Shown: in pieces, positions 15,644-24,955 of the stretch
How the letters are laid out: each line of letters starts with the position of its first letter
How positions within the stretch are numbered: position 1 is the stretch's first letter
NCBI GenBank assembly: GCA_944388775.1
Contig: CALXKC010000006.1
Span: 1 to 41,520 of the forward strand
Source of the DNA: an uncultured Clostridia bacterium
Lineage (GTDB): Bacteria; Bacillota; Clostridia; TANB77; CAG-508
DNA length: 41,520 nucleotides
Direction of reading: 5' to 3'
The notes under the pieces: generated by a model
What the model was told of the DNA's origin: nothing
Seen by the model: only the letters and a program-made list of their open reading frames with translations
The model's database searches: none
Position numbers and translations under genes: made by a program

Positions 15644-16813
15644 TTAGATCGTTTTTTCTCTATCTGTTCGTATTTCATTAACTATTCTTTCTAAATTGTT
15701 AATTAGGAAATCCACATCTTCTTTAGTATTTTCCTCTCCAAAAGTTGTTCTAATAGATGAATTTGCCTCTCTTTCATTTAATCCAATTGCCGTTAATACA
15801 TGTGAGGCTTGAGTAGATCCTGAACTACATGCAGAACCTGTTGAAACACATATTCCTTGCTCATCTAATTTTAAAAGCATTGTTTCTCCTACTGCTCCAT
15901 CAAAACAAATATTAGCATTTCCCGGTAATCTATTTTTTATTGTTCCATTAAGTTTAGTATTTTCTATTCTCTCTGTTACTTGTGATATATAGTAATCTCT
16001 TAATTCTTTTAAATAATTGGCATGCTCTTCTAAATTGTTTTTTGCTATTTCACATGCTTTTCCTAACCCAACAATTTCAGCAACATTTTCTGTCCCTGCT
16101 CTTTTATTATTTTCCTGATGTCCTCCATCAATTAATCTTTCAAATTCAATTCCTTTTTTTACATATAATGCTCCTATTCCTTTTGGTGCATTTATTTTAT
16201 GCCCTGAGAGTGAAAGGCTATCTATTCCCATTTTTTGAACATCTATTTCCATATTTCCACATGCTTGAACTGCATCTGTATGGAATATTATATTATACAT
16301 TTTTGCAATTCTTGATATTTCTTCAATTGGCTGAATTGTCCCTATTTCGTTGTTTGCAGTCATAATTGTAATTAATATTGTATCCATACTAATTGTTCTT
16401 CTTAATTGTTCTAAATCTATTACTCCATCTTTGGTAACATTTAAATATGTTACTCTAAATCCTTGTTTTTCTAAGACTTGGCAAGTATGTAAAACTGCCG
16501 GATGCTCTATTTTTGATGTTATTATGTGTTTTCCTTTTTTACTATATGCTTTAGCAATTCCTTTTATTATAGTATTATCACTTTCAGACCCACAACTCGT
16601 AAAATATATTTCTTCTGGATTTGCATTTATTAGTTCTGCAACTTGTTTCCTTGCTTTTTCTATTGCTCTTTTTGCACTTCTTCCAATTGTATATAAGGAT
16701 GATGCATTTCCATACTCTTCTTTTAAATATGGTAGCATTTCTTCTAATACCTCTTCTTTAATTTTAGTTGTTGCAGCATTGTCAAAATATCTAATATCCA
16801 TAAATTTAATCAT
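15644..16813 (-). CDS. Cysteine desulfurase, NifS/IscS type
   Basis: This PLP enzyme of about 389 residues takes sulfur from cysteine for FeS clusters, thiolated tRNA or other uses. RYFDNAATTK opens the fold, the PLP lysine is in SLSGHKINAPKG, GTENVAEIVG follows, and the active-site Cys lies in STGSACSSGSTQASHVL, a loop of the IscS/NifS group. The start is uncertain. I use the ATG at 16813 with AAAG eight bases ahead. ATG 16801 and GTG 16828 are alternatives. No scaffold (iscU) gene is adjacent, so the sulfur acceptor is unknown. Confidence 0.93.
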   Translation of the reverse strand: MIKFMDIRYFDNAATTKIKEEVLEEMLPYLKEEYGNASSLYTIGRSAKRAIEKARKQVAELINANPEEIYFTSCGSESDNTIIKGIAKAYSKKGKHIITSKIEHPAVLHTCQVLEKQGFRVTYLNVTKDGVIDLEQLRRTISMDTILITIMTANNEIGTIQPIEEISRIAKMYNIIFHTDAVQACGNMEIDVQKMGIDSLSLSGHKINAPKGIGALYVKKGIEFERLIDGGHQENNKRAGTENVAEIVGLGKACEIAKNNLEEHANYLKELRDYYISQVTERIENTKLNGTIKNRLPGNANICFDGAVGETMLLKLDEQGICVSTGSACSSGSTQASHVLTAIGLNEREANSSIRTTFGEENTKEDVDFLINNLERIVNEIRTDREKTI

Positions 16814-16930
16814 CTCACAATCTTTCACTTTTTTTAATTTAATTAATATATTATAGTATTTTTATTGTTTTTTAGTTACTAAATATTCCAATTTAAAGTT
16901 AAATAATGGTTTCATTTATAAAACCTTCAC

Positions 16931-17113
16931 TAAAATCTAATATATAAATATTTTAAAGTATTCGAATGCGACCGAAATAGTTTTAACAAATTCTTAAGAT
17001 AAAACCGTAAAAGGTCCTGTTTTCGGGTATTGTTACGGTTTTGTCTTTAGCATTTGTTAAACGTGATGTAGGGTAGCCGAGAATCTTTCAAAATATTTAT
17101 ATATTAGATTTTA
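16931..17113 (+). repeat. Nested palindrome type A, copy 2
   Basis: The outer arms 16931-16954 and 17090-17113 are 24 bases and perfectly complementary. The inner arms 16982-17010 and 17033-17061 are 29 bases with three departures, again including the T-T within TTCTTAA opposite TTTAG. The left joint has TTCGAATGCGACCGAAATAG and the right joint GTAGCCGAGAA. The cap GGTCCTGTTTTCGGG (17013-17027) folds as CCTG/CGGG and is identical to the cap of copy 4. It fills the gap between the cysteine desulfurase and the patatin gene. Confidence 0.88.
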
Positions 17114-17127
17114 GTATGCAAATATTT

Positions 17128-17983
17128 TTATTCTTCTAATATTTCTTTAATTTTCTCCATTTCTCTTATTGCCGCTTGATATCCATATTTATAACACATA
17201 TCTAATTTTTCAAAATCCAAAAGTCCTGTTTTATCTGTTTCAACAGTTAAAATATAATCACTTAAACTTAGTCCATCTTCTGATATCTTGTTACCCATTA
17301 TATCTATTGTTCTCATAACTATATCCATAATATTACTTTCTTCTGTAATATCATCTGCCTTAAAATTAACAGCAATTACTTTATCTGCCCCTTGTTTTTT
17401 TACTTCAGTTACTGGTATATTATCTAAAACTCCACCATCTAAAAATCTATATTTTTTATATTTACATGGGCAAAAAATCGCTGGAAAACTACTACTTGCT
17501 CTTACTGCTTTTCCAATTGTAATCTCACTAATATACTTTTCCTTTTCTTCATCCAAAACATTATTTGTAAATATATATTCTTTTGATGTTTTTATATCTA
17601 CTGCTGGTATTACCAATGGCATTTTTGTGATATCTGACATTATTTTTATTCCTTTTCTACTTGCTAAGTGGCTATATGCTTCTTCTATTGATTCTCCTGT
17701 TTTTAATCCTTTTAAAGAAACTTTTTTATTTTTTACATATCCTCCTATTCCAGATATTATAGGATTAGAACTTATTTCTGTTATTTCTTTTGCATATTTT
17801 TTAAAAATTATATAGATATAATATGGTGAATATCCGCATTGCATATAAAGACGCAATTAGCCCTCCTGAACTCGTCCCTCCAATGATATCAATTTTGATT
17901 TTATTATCTTCTAATGCTTTTAATACTCCTGCATGTGCAATTCCTCTTATTCCTCCTCCAGATAATGCAATTCCTAATTTCAA
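17128..17983 (-). pseudogene. Patatin-like phospholipase split by a one-base insertion
   Basis: The two reading frames 17801-17983 and 17128-17856 together encode one bacterial patatin-like phospholipase. The first part has the oxyanion motif SGGGIRG and the nucleophile elbow GTSSGG. The second has the catalytic Asp motif FLDGGVLDN and the rest of the fold. Removing one base at 17836 (a G on the plus strand) restores the continuous reading [12 protein letters not shown], which matches the family at that point. As read, translation ends in an unrelated 10-residue tail. The start is TTG 17983 with AGAAGGTG upstream. It may be a true lesion or a sequence error, as all catalytic residues survive. 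Confidence 0.85.
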
Positions 17984-18080
17984 GTTTTCACCTTCTTTTA
18001 TGAAGTTTTCTTTTTTATAGTATTTACTAATTTTATGATTATAAACTAAAAATGTTACAATTTATAGTTTTCATTCATCC

Positions 18081-18130
18081 AAAAAAGACGAGTAATAAAG
18101 TATTAAAAACTTTATAAACTCATCTTTTTT
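18081..18130 (-). terminator. Terminator of the WG-repeat gene
   Basis: An imperfect 20-base stem (18081-18100 with 18110-18130, G-U pairs on the minus strand), with A and T tracts at its ends. Confidence 0.6.
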
Positions 18131-18144
18131 ACTTTTCTATATTC

Positions 18145-19878
18145 TTAAACTCTTAAATCTTCAAAATAGAATTCTCCGAATCCGTAATTAACTTTATGAT
18201 ATACACCCATAAAAGTCGGGTCTATTTCTTCTTGCAAATCATATGTTGGTTCAAGTACAACTTGACCTTGACTATCTACTACTCCCCATTTTCCATCTTT
18301 TTTTATTCCAGCATATCCGTATTCATCAACTTCTGTAACTCTATCATATTGATAATCAACTACTATATTTCCTGATTTATCAACAAATCCCCATTGGCCT
18401 TGATCGTTCTTTGAAGCAAAGATTGAATTGTTAGGAAATACATCTGTATTTTTTAATTCTTTTCCTTCTTTGTCTAAATATTTTGTTTCATCATTATTAT
18501 ATATCTTTATATAATTGTCTTCTTCTGTTACTGTTGCTCCTTCTAATTCACAAGCTAATGTCATATCTTTTTTATAAATTCTTGTTATTTGATCTGTAAC
18601 AGTTCTAACTAAATCTGTATTGCCTACTTTCTGAACAGAGTCACATTCAAGATTTATTTTTACTTCATCTTTATCATTTATTACTCCCAATTTTCCGTTT
18701 TCATTACTTGCAATAAATAAATCATCATACAAATATTCTATATAGTTATACTTCTCTTCTACTAGTTGTTTTCCTTCATTGTCTATTATTCCATATTTTG
18801 TACCTATTTCGTTGTTTATTCTTATTCTATACCTTTCATTTGCAGTATCTAATATAGCTATATCTGCATCTATGTTTGCTTCTGTTCCATTTCCATTGTA
18901 AACTGTAGTTCCTTGGTCGTTTTGTGCATATAGATATATTCCAGTAATATCTATTTGATTATATTCCACTGGTACAATTATTTGTCCATCTAATTTTGCT
19001 ATTCCGTATTTTTTACTTTTTTCAATAATAAATACTTGATTTTTTGAATCATACATTATTGATTGATATTCGTTGTTTATTATATTTTCTGCATTTTTTA
19101 TTACCCCATATTGTCCATTTTTTGCAGCTATTAAATATACATTTTCATTATCTTCTATTTCTACTATCCTTTCAAGTTCATTAAATTCTGGTTTTAATAT
19201 TTCTTTTCCTTGATAATCTACATATCCATATCTATATCCTTCTTCAGTAGTATCTGAAACTATATAACCAGAATATTTATATTTATTTTCATCTGTATAA
19301 TATCCATCTACTGAAATTTGGTCATATGCAATGTCAACTAATTTGTTGCCTCTTATATTAATTACACCATATTTTCCATCTTGTTTAACTAATAACTCGC
19401 CTTCTTTATATGGTAAACTATCCAATTCTTCATAAATTGCTTTTGCAATCTTTTTACCTGAATAATCTATTAGCCCATATTTTCCATTTTCAGTATATTT
19501 TAATACTGTTTTTTCATACATTAAATCACTTGCTATATTTTTTAATCTTATTGGCTCTACTTTTTCATATTCTGTAAATATTTCTTGTTTTTGTTCATTA
19601 AAAATAGTAATATCGTCGCCTTGATAGCATACAAATACTGATTTTTCTGGGTTTGGTATTTTTACATCTGTATAATTTGGTTCAATAATTATATTTTGAT
19701 TTTTATCAATAACTCCAAAGGTATCGTTTTTCTTTAAAGTAAAATATTGATAATTTTCGATTTTTGCAATTTCATATTTTCTACTATTTTGTTTTATAAA
19801 ATAATATGATATTGCAATTATTGCTGCAACTACTATTATGACTATTAAACTAACCCATATTCTAAATGTTCTTTTCAT
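18145..19878 (-). CDS. Membrane-anchored WG-repeat protein
   Basis: This 577-residue protein begins with MKRTFRIW and a single membrane helix (about residues 7-28). The rest lies outside the membrane and consists of about ten WG repeats of the form YG-hhD-x-GK-hh-x2-x-Y (for example FGVIDKNQNIIIEPNY, WGVVDSQGQVVLEPTY). Such repeats form beta structures of uncertain role, probably binding proteins or envelope components. I chose the ATG at 19878, with AGAGG nine bases upstream, over the ATG at 19902. The start overlaps the end of the CNNM gene by 17 bases, so translation is likely coupled. Confidence 0.85.
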   Translation of the reverse strand: MKRTFRIWVSLIVIIVVAAIIAISYYFIKQNSRKYEIAKIENYQYFTLKKNDTFGVIDKNQNIIIEPNYTDVKIPNPEKSVFVCYQGDDITIFNEQKQEIFTEYEKVEPIRLKNIASDLMYEKTVLKYTENGKYGLIDYSGKKIAKAIYEELDSLPYKEGELLVKQDGKYGVINIRGNKLVDIAYDQISVDGYYTDENKYKYSGYIVSDTTEEGYRYGYVDYQGKEILKPEFNELERIVEIEDNENVYLIAAKNGQYGVIKNAENIINNEYQSIMYDSKNQVFIIEKSKKYGIAKLDGQIIVPVEYNQIDITGIYLYAQNDQGTTVYNGNGTEANIDADIAILDTANERYRIRINNEIGTKYGIIDNEGKQLVEEKYNYIEYLYDDLFIASNENGKLGVINDKDEVKINLECDSVQKVGNTDLVRTVTDQITRIYKKDMTLACELEGATVTEEDNYIKIYNNDETKYLDKEGKELKNTDVFPNNSIFASKNDQGQWGFVDKSGNIVVDYQYDRVTEVDEYGYAGIKKDGKWGVVDSQGQVVLEPTYDLQEEIDPTFMGVYHKVNYGFGEFYFEDLRV

Positions 19879-21193
19879 CTTTTTCAACCTCTTCTTCAAC
19901 ATTATTTTTACATGCCTTAATTTTTATAATTCTTCTATCTTCATATTCTTCAATTTTGTATGTTACTTTTTCGGTATCTATGATTGGTGGTTCTTCATCA
20001 TCTTCTGGAATTCTGCCTAATTTATCTTGCAAATACCCTGAAATAGTATCATAGTCACCTTCTGGGATATCTGCATCTAAAAGTTTATTAACATCATATA
20101 TTGGCAAACTTCCACTTAAAATATAAGTATTATCGTCTATCTTTTCAAATTCTTTTTCTTCTTCATCATATTCATCATAGATGTCTCCAACTAATTCCTC
20201 AAGGATGTCTTCCATTGTAATTAATCCTGCTGTTCCTCCATATTCGTCTAGTATTATTGCTATTTGCTTCTTGTTTTTTTGTAATTCTCTAAATACTTCA
20301 TTTATTAGTCTGTTTTGTGATACAAAATATGCTTCTTTCACAACATTTTTTACTTTAAAAGATTTTTTGTTTATATTTTTCAATACATCTTTTACATATA
20401 ATATTCCTTTGATTTCGTCAATTGTTTCTTCATAAACTGGTATTCTGCTATAACGATATTCTTCTTGTGATAATTCTTCTAAAAGTTCTTCTGTACTGAT
20501 ATTTATATCAACTGCAAAAATATCTTTTCTATGTCTCATTATTTCTGATACTGTAATATCATTTAATTCAAATACATTGTTTATTAGCTCTTGTTCTTCT
20601 CGTTTAATTGTTCCTTTTTCCTGTCCTTGACTTACCATCATTTTTATTTCTTCTTCTGTAACTGATTCTTCTTCGTTTTCTCCAACACCGAATAGTTTAG
20701 ATACTCCATTTGTACATACTGTTAATAATTTTACAAATGGTGACGTTACTATGGAAATTGCTCTTATTACTCCTATTGTTGCAAATGCTATTTTTTCATA
20801 GTGTTTCATTGCTAGTCTTTTTGGTACTAATTCTCCAAAAATTAATGTGAAGAATGATAATATTATTGTTATTACTATAATTGATATGTTTTTCCATGCT
20901 GATAAACTTATAAACGGCATTAATTGATATAGGTTTGGTGCAAGCATTTCAGCAAATGTGTCTGATGCAAATGCACTTGATAGAAATCCTGCAAGTGTAA
21001 TTCCTATTTGTATTGTTGCTAAGAATTTACTTGGTGTTTTTAACATTTTTTCAATTTGCTTTGCTTTTTTGTTTCCTTCTTTTGCTTGTTTTTCAATTTT
21101 AGCATCATTTAATGATATATATGCTATTTCTGTCGCTGCAAAATATGCATTTAATCCTATTAATATGATTAATACTATTAGTTGTGCAAACAT
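19862..21193 (-). CDS. CNNM/CorC-type transporter with CBS domains
   Basis: This 443-residue membrane protein has the CNNM (DUF21) domain, about residues 1-170, with four hydrophobic segments and the signature FFTLIFGELVPKRLA. Two CBS domains follow (about 200-330, with EIMRHRKDIFAVD and ILDEYGGTAGLITMEDILEELVGDI), then a C-terminal CorC_HlyC domain. Members handle Mg2+ or Co2+ efflux or resistance and were long called hemolysins. AAGGAGAG precedes the ATG, and a TTGAAA-17-TATAAT promoter lies 42 bases further out. The WG-repeat gene follows with overlap, forming a two-gene envelope operon. Confidence 0.93.
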   Translation of the reverse strand: MFAQLIVLIILIGLNAYFAATEIAYISLNDAKIEKQAKEGNKKAKQIEKMLKTPSKFLATIQIGITLAGFLSSAFASDTFAEMLAPNLYQLMPFISLSAWKNISIIVITIILSFFTLIFGELVPKRLAMKHYEKIAFATIGVIRAISIVTSPFVKLLTVCTNGVSKLFGVGENEEESVTEEEIKMMVSQGQEKGTIKREEQELINNVFELNDITVSEIMRHRKDIFAVDINISTEELLEELSQEEYRYSRIPVYEETIDEIKGILYVKDVLKNINKKSFKVKNVVKEAYFVSQNRLINEVFRELQKNKKQIAIILDEYGGTAGLITMEDILEELVGDIYDEYDEEEKEFEKIDDNTYILSGSLPIYDVNKLLDADIPEGDYDTISGYLQDKLGRIPEDDEEPPIIDTEKVTYKIEEYEDRRIIKIKACKNNVEEEVEKDEKNI

Positions 21194-21234
21194 ATTATTT
21201 TATTCTCTCCTTTTTTCTTTTTTATATTGTACAC

Positions 21235-21263
21235 ATTATATATGTTTTTTATGTTTTTTTCAA
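21235..21263 (-). promoter_or_regulatory. Sigma-A promoter of the CNNM-WG operon
   Basis: On the minus strand, TTGAAA (21263-21258), 17 bases, TATAAT (21240-21235). It lies just outside the outer arm of the type A element at 21274. Confidence 0.65.
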
Positions 21264-21273
21264 TAGATTTTCC

Positions 21274-21445
21274 TTATTAGTATAATATTTTTTCTTATTA
21301 CTCGGCTACCTTTCATAACGCAAAGAACTTCTAAAACCAAAGCAACGGTACTTCCCGAAAACAGGACCCTCCATTACTTTGACTTTAAGAAGTTCTATTG
21401 CTATTACAGTCGCATTCGTTATTAGAAAAAATATTATACTAATAA
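21274..21445 (-). repeat. Nested palindrome type A, copy 4 (reverse orientation)
   Basis: The outer arms 21274-21295 and 21424-21445 are 22 bases and perfectly complementary. Read on the minus strand, the element runs CGAATGCGACTGTAATAG, then the inner stem with TTCTTAA opposite TTTAGAA, then a cap containing GGTCCTGTTTTCGGG, then GCGTTATGAAAGGTAGCCGAG. The cap is identical over 15 bases to copy 2, although the stems share no sequence. It lies between the CNNM promoter and the truncated end of the surface protein gene. Confidence 0.88.
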
Positions 21446-21504
21446 ACTACTACTGTATACTTTGTTAATTTTAAAAATACTATAATAAAGGAGTTGTATG
21501 AATT

Positions 21505-22789
21505 TTACATACCTGTAACAGGCAATGTTTTTACTTGTTTTGATGAAACCTCTTTTGTTTTTTGAGTTTTATGAACTTCAATTTCTGGTTCATCTTCTTT
21601 TGTGTTATTAACTTCAATAGTGATTTGTTCATGTAAGTCTAATTCAAAGTTAATTAATTGTTCATATTTAGTATATCCTTCAATTCCTTTTGTTTCTCTC
21701 AAATAATATATTCCTGGAATAATATTATTTATTTCTATTTTTCCTTCTTCATCTGTTTTCAATCCAGAATATACTACATTCTTATTTTCATCTAATAATT
21801 CAAATTCTACATTTGCAAGTTTTTCTCCTGTTTCGTTATCCTTTTTTACTATAATAATTTTAGTTTCGTTTTTTGGATAACTATCTTTTGTGTTTCCACT
21901 ACCATCATCATATGTTGCTGCCACTAATGCATAGTCCTGACTTGTGCTGTTTGGAGCTCTTCCATATAGTACTGGTTTTGTTTCGATTTTTGTTTCTACT
22001 GATAAATTAAATTCTCCTTTTTCTGTAAGATTTTTTATAGGTATTAGTACTTTGAATTTTTCTTCTGGTGCAAAATCACTTGTTTCTTGATTTTGTAGAT
22101 TTGTTAATTTTATTCCACCTAAATCTTGATTATTATCTCTACTTAATGTAATGTGATATGATGTTATTGTAGTATCTGCTGATACTGAAAATGTTTTTGA
22201 TAAATAATTTTTATCTATATCATCTTGTTTCCAATCATCATCATTTTTATTTATTTGTATTATGTTAGAAATTATTGTTTCAGTAGAATTTTGTGCATTA
22301 GCTATAATTTGTTTCATTGCATTTAATGTTCTTACTCCTGCTTCTCCTATTGGTTCATAATCATTTATATCATTTCCATGTATGTAACAATATATAGCTT
22401 GTTTTGTTGCTGTAAATGCTTCTTCTTTGGTTGCACATCCTAATTGTTCTATTGTTTTGTAAGGATATCCATTTATTAGATATCGCCACAAACCTACATC
22501 TTTAATTGTATCTTCTATTGAAACTGTATATCCATTTGTATCTGCTCCGTTTTTTAGTTTTGTCTAAACAATATGCAGGGTATGAAACTCCATTATAATC
22601 ATATTGTACGTAGTCAACAATTCTTGCTGAGCCTTGATATTTTACTAGATATGGGCATCTTCCAATCGAATAAACATGTGCAGCATCTAATGTTACTGCA
22701 TTTGAAGAATTTATAAATGTTAAAGAACTCAATAATATTAATGAACTAGCTAAAAATAGTTTTTTTAATATTTTTTTAGTTTTTATCAA
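21505..22789 (-). pseudogene. Thioester/Cna_B surface protein, frameshifted and lacking an anchor
   Basis: Two frames (22502-22789 and 21505-22491) join as one surface protein. A signal peptide (about 1-31, ending NSSNA) is followed by a thioester-type (TQXA) domain with Cys in YPAYCLDK and Gln in TATKQAIY, which in this family form an internal thioester that grips host surfaces. A Cna_B/SpaA-like domain (TKIIIVKKDNETGEKLANVEF to the YYLRETKG region) comes next, then LPVTG. One extra base in the T6 run 22550-22555 breaks the frame between the thioester Cys and Gln. With one base removed the frame reads GADTNGYTVSIEDTIKDVGLWR. The LPVTG is followed only by Met and a stop, so the membrane segment and charged tail are absent. 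The start is TTG with AAGGAAG. Confidence 0.85.
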
Positions 22790-22841
22790 TAAACTTCACT
22801 TCCTTTTTAGTTTAATTAATTTTAATTTGTTTTTCTTCTCT

Positions 22842-23675
22842 CTATTGTTTATCTTCTGTTGCTTGTACACATCTTCTGTATTTAGGTTCATTTTCAACAC
22901 ATGTGATTAATGTTAATGTATTTTCTTCTGTATCTTCTAGATATGTCCAATCAGTGTCTTCAATTATCACTTGTTTTTTCACTACGTATTTACGTATATT
23001 ATTGTTATAACAATAATTAATAATGTCTCCTTCTTTCAATTTCTTTATTTCTGCAAAATAATTATTTTCGTATCCTCTATTGTGTGCTGCTAATCCTATG
23101 TTTCCTATCCAGTTTTGAGTTTCTTCAAAATGTCCAACATACTTATCCATTATTTCTTTAGTTGTTCCTTCTTGTATTTCTGCTTTTAACGAAATTGATG
23201 GAATTTCTATATACCAGTTTTCACTTCTATCTCTGGTTTGCCCTATATAATTATCAATATTTTCTTGGTTTTGAACATTTGAACTAATTTCATTAGATGT
23301 TTGTATGTCTAATGCTTCTATATTATTTTGTTTTACTGTAAATCCTGCTTTTAAAGATGCTTTTTGTGACAAAAAATCTAAATTAGAATAACAAAAATTT
23401 GTGATAAAAAATATTGAAATACTAATTATAAAAGTAAATGCATTAATAAAAGTATTGGTATAAATATATTTTTTTATATTTTTATCATCTCCAATCTTAC
23501 TTTCTTTATTGTTCTTTTGTGTGGAAAATTTGATTTTTTCGAAAAAATTTTGAACAAATCTAGCTTGAATTAAATTTAACTCTAGAAATATTATATTACA
23601 TTTTTTTCCATTTGTAAAGTTTTTTTCATCGCAAAATTCGACAAAAGTATGTTTATCCCTTGTGTCTCTAAGCAA
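22842..23675 (-). CDS. Sortase, class D-like
   Basis: This transpeptidase would anchor LPxTG proteins such as the neighbouring one. Core motifs are present: AAHNRGYENNYFAEIKKL with the catalytic His, TLTLITCV with the catalytic Cys, and YRRCVQAT with the Arg. A membrane helix lies around residues 75-95 (FINAFTFIISISIFFITNF). The N-terminus is doubtful. The open frame runs back to a TTG at 23675 without a ribosome binding site, and the first ~65 residues do not look like sortase. No ATG or GTG with a good site lies near the helix, so this gene too may be damaged or fused at its 5' end. Confidence 0.8.
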   Translation of the reverse strand: MLRDTRDKHTFVEFCDEKNFTNGKKCNIIFLELNLIQARFVQNFFEKIKFSTQKNNKESKIGDDKNIKKYIYTNTFINAFTFIISISIFFITNFCYSNLDFLSQKASLKAGFTVKQNNIEALDIQTSNEISSNVQNQENIDNYIGQTRDRSENWYIEIPSISLKAEIQEGTTKEIMDKYVGHFEETQNWIGNIGLAAHNRGYENNYFAEIKKLKEGDIINYCYNNNIRKYVVKKQVIIEDTDWTYLEDTEENTLTLITCVENEPKYRRCVQATEDKQ

Positions 23676-23682
23676 ATAGTTT

Positions 23683-24553
23683 TTATTGGTTTTCTGTTTT
23701 TTTCATTATTTTTTCTATTTCTTCTCTTTTTATTTCTGTTAATTCTGAAATTTGTTCTATTGACATATTTGCTTTTAGCATCTTTTTTATTATTTCTTCT
23801 CTGCCTTCTTCTCTGCCTTCTCTTCTAGCTTGTCCCATATCGCTGTTATAATCCATTTCCCATTTCTCTCTTAACCATTGCAATCTTCTTTCTGCTTCTT
23901 CTCCTGTTAAATAATTCATTTCTACTTTTGCTTTTTTTATTACATCATTTTTCTCCTCTGCCATCTTTGCTCTTTCCCCCTTATAATCATCGATAAATGC
24001 TAACCATTGATTTAATTTATCATCCATATCTACTTGAGAATTTCTAAACTTTGGTAGCTCTATAAAATACCACTTCATATTTTTTAACATTTCATAATCT
24101 CTATGCTCTTTTAAAACTATCTCTGTCTCAGATATGTACTCTTCAAATCCTAGCATTTCATAATCCAAAATATTTACTATGATTAATTTTTTAATATCTT
24201 TGTATTCTGTTCCGCCTTCTAGTTTCTCTTGCTATCATCTTTGAACCATAATATACTGTTCTATTTTCAAAAGATTCTTTTTTCTTTACTTGTAATTCTA
24301 CATTCACAAGTATTCCATCATTTAATTCTGCTTGTAAGTCTATACTTCCACCTTTTTCATCTTTTGATAATCTCTCCAAATCTACTTCTTCTTGTATCCT
24401 TATTTGTTTAATTTCTATTTTTAATAAAGATTCTAAAAAATCTACTAAAAATTCTTCATTTCCTTTTCTTGAAAAAAATGCTTTAAATATTACATCATCT
24501 TTCAAACTTATTTCTTTTGTTTCTTCATTTCTTACAATTTTTTTATTTTCCAT
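23683..24553 (-). pseudogene. Rpn-family PD-(D/E)XK nuclease, frameshifted
   Basis: Two frames (24191-24568 and 23683-24168) make one protein of the Rpn recombination-promoting nuclease / PD-(D/E)XK transposase-like family. The N-terminus has SLKDDVIFKAFFSRKGNEEFLVDFLESLL and the catalytic region IDLQAELNDGILVNVELQV. The C-terminus ends in the typical GREEGREEIIKKML helix and a small helix-turn-helix-like tail. One extra base in the T3 run 24223-24225 breaks the frame. Without it the frame reads ARELEGGTEYKDIKKLIIVNILDYEM, as the family does. The ATG at 24553 has AAAGGA close upstream. Confidence 0.85.
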
Positions 24554-24908
24554 ATATGTCCTTTCCATTATACTAATTAAATTGATATATCAAAAGAAAC
24601 ATATCAGTTTAATTCAGCAAATTTTATAAATTTTCTAATCAAAATCTATTTTCTTTAGTTTTTTCACTTATTATCTTAAGTATAAATTTTGTTTTTATTA
24701 TAAGATATAGAAAGAGGAGACTTTTTTACTTGGTACTTTATTCTTGATTTTTGCAATAATGATAAATAAATTATTGCTAAGACTTAAATTTTGAAATCAA
24801 ATTAATACTTTGATTAAAATTAAAATAATTTAAAATTTTGATTAGAATATTTATATATATATCATAATTTCCATTATTTGTAAATGTTTTTTTGTAAAAA
24901 ATAAAAAA
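24554..24908. other. Gene-free AT-rich stretch between the nuclease and the kinase
   Basis: I see no gene here. There is a small hairpin GCAATAAT/ATTATTGC around 24758-24782 and a 13-base inverted pair TTCTAATCAAAAT (24633-24645) and ATTTTGATTAGAA (24835-24847). None of the type A joint words occur. Confidence 0.5.
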
Positions 24909-24937
24909 CTTCCCGAACTTTTATCAAGTTTGGGAAG
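24909..24937 (-). terminator. Terminator of the two-component operon
   Basis: CTTCCCGAACTT (24909-24920) pairs with AAGTTTGGGAAG (24926-24937). The A-rich left flank gives the U-tract on the minus strand. Confidence 0.8.
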
Positions 24938-24955
24938 AAAGATATATCTTTTTAA

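Noticed and set aside
16350..16856. 168-codon open frame opposite the cysteine desulfurase
   Set aside because: It is antisense to a clearly conserved gene. The hydrophobic composition is an artefact of AT-rich codons.
17801..17856. Two separate overlapping genes at the patatin locus
   Set aside because: Together they make one patatin fold. One extra base explains the split better than two genes.
24633..24847. Possible further nested palindrome from a 13-base inverted pair
   Set aside because: The inner pairing is weak and none of the conserved joint words occur. Such pairs are expected in AT-rich sequence.
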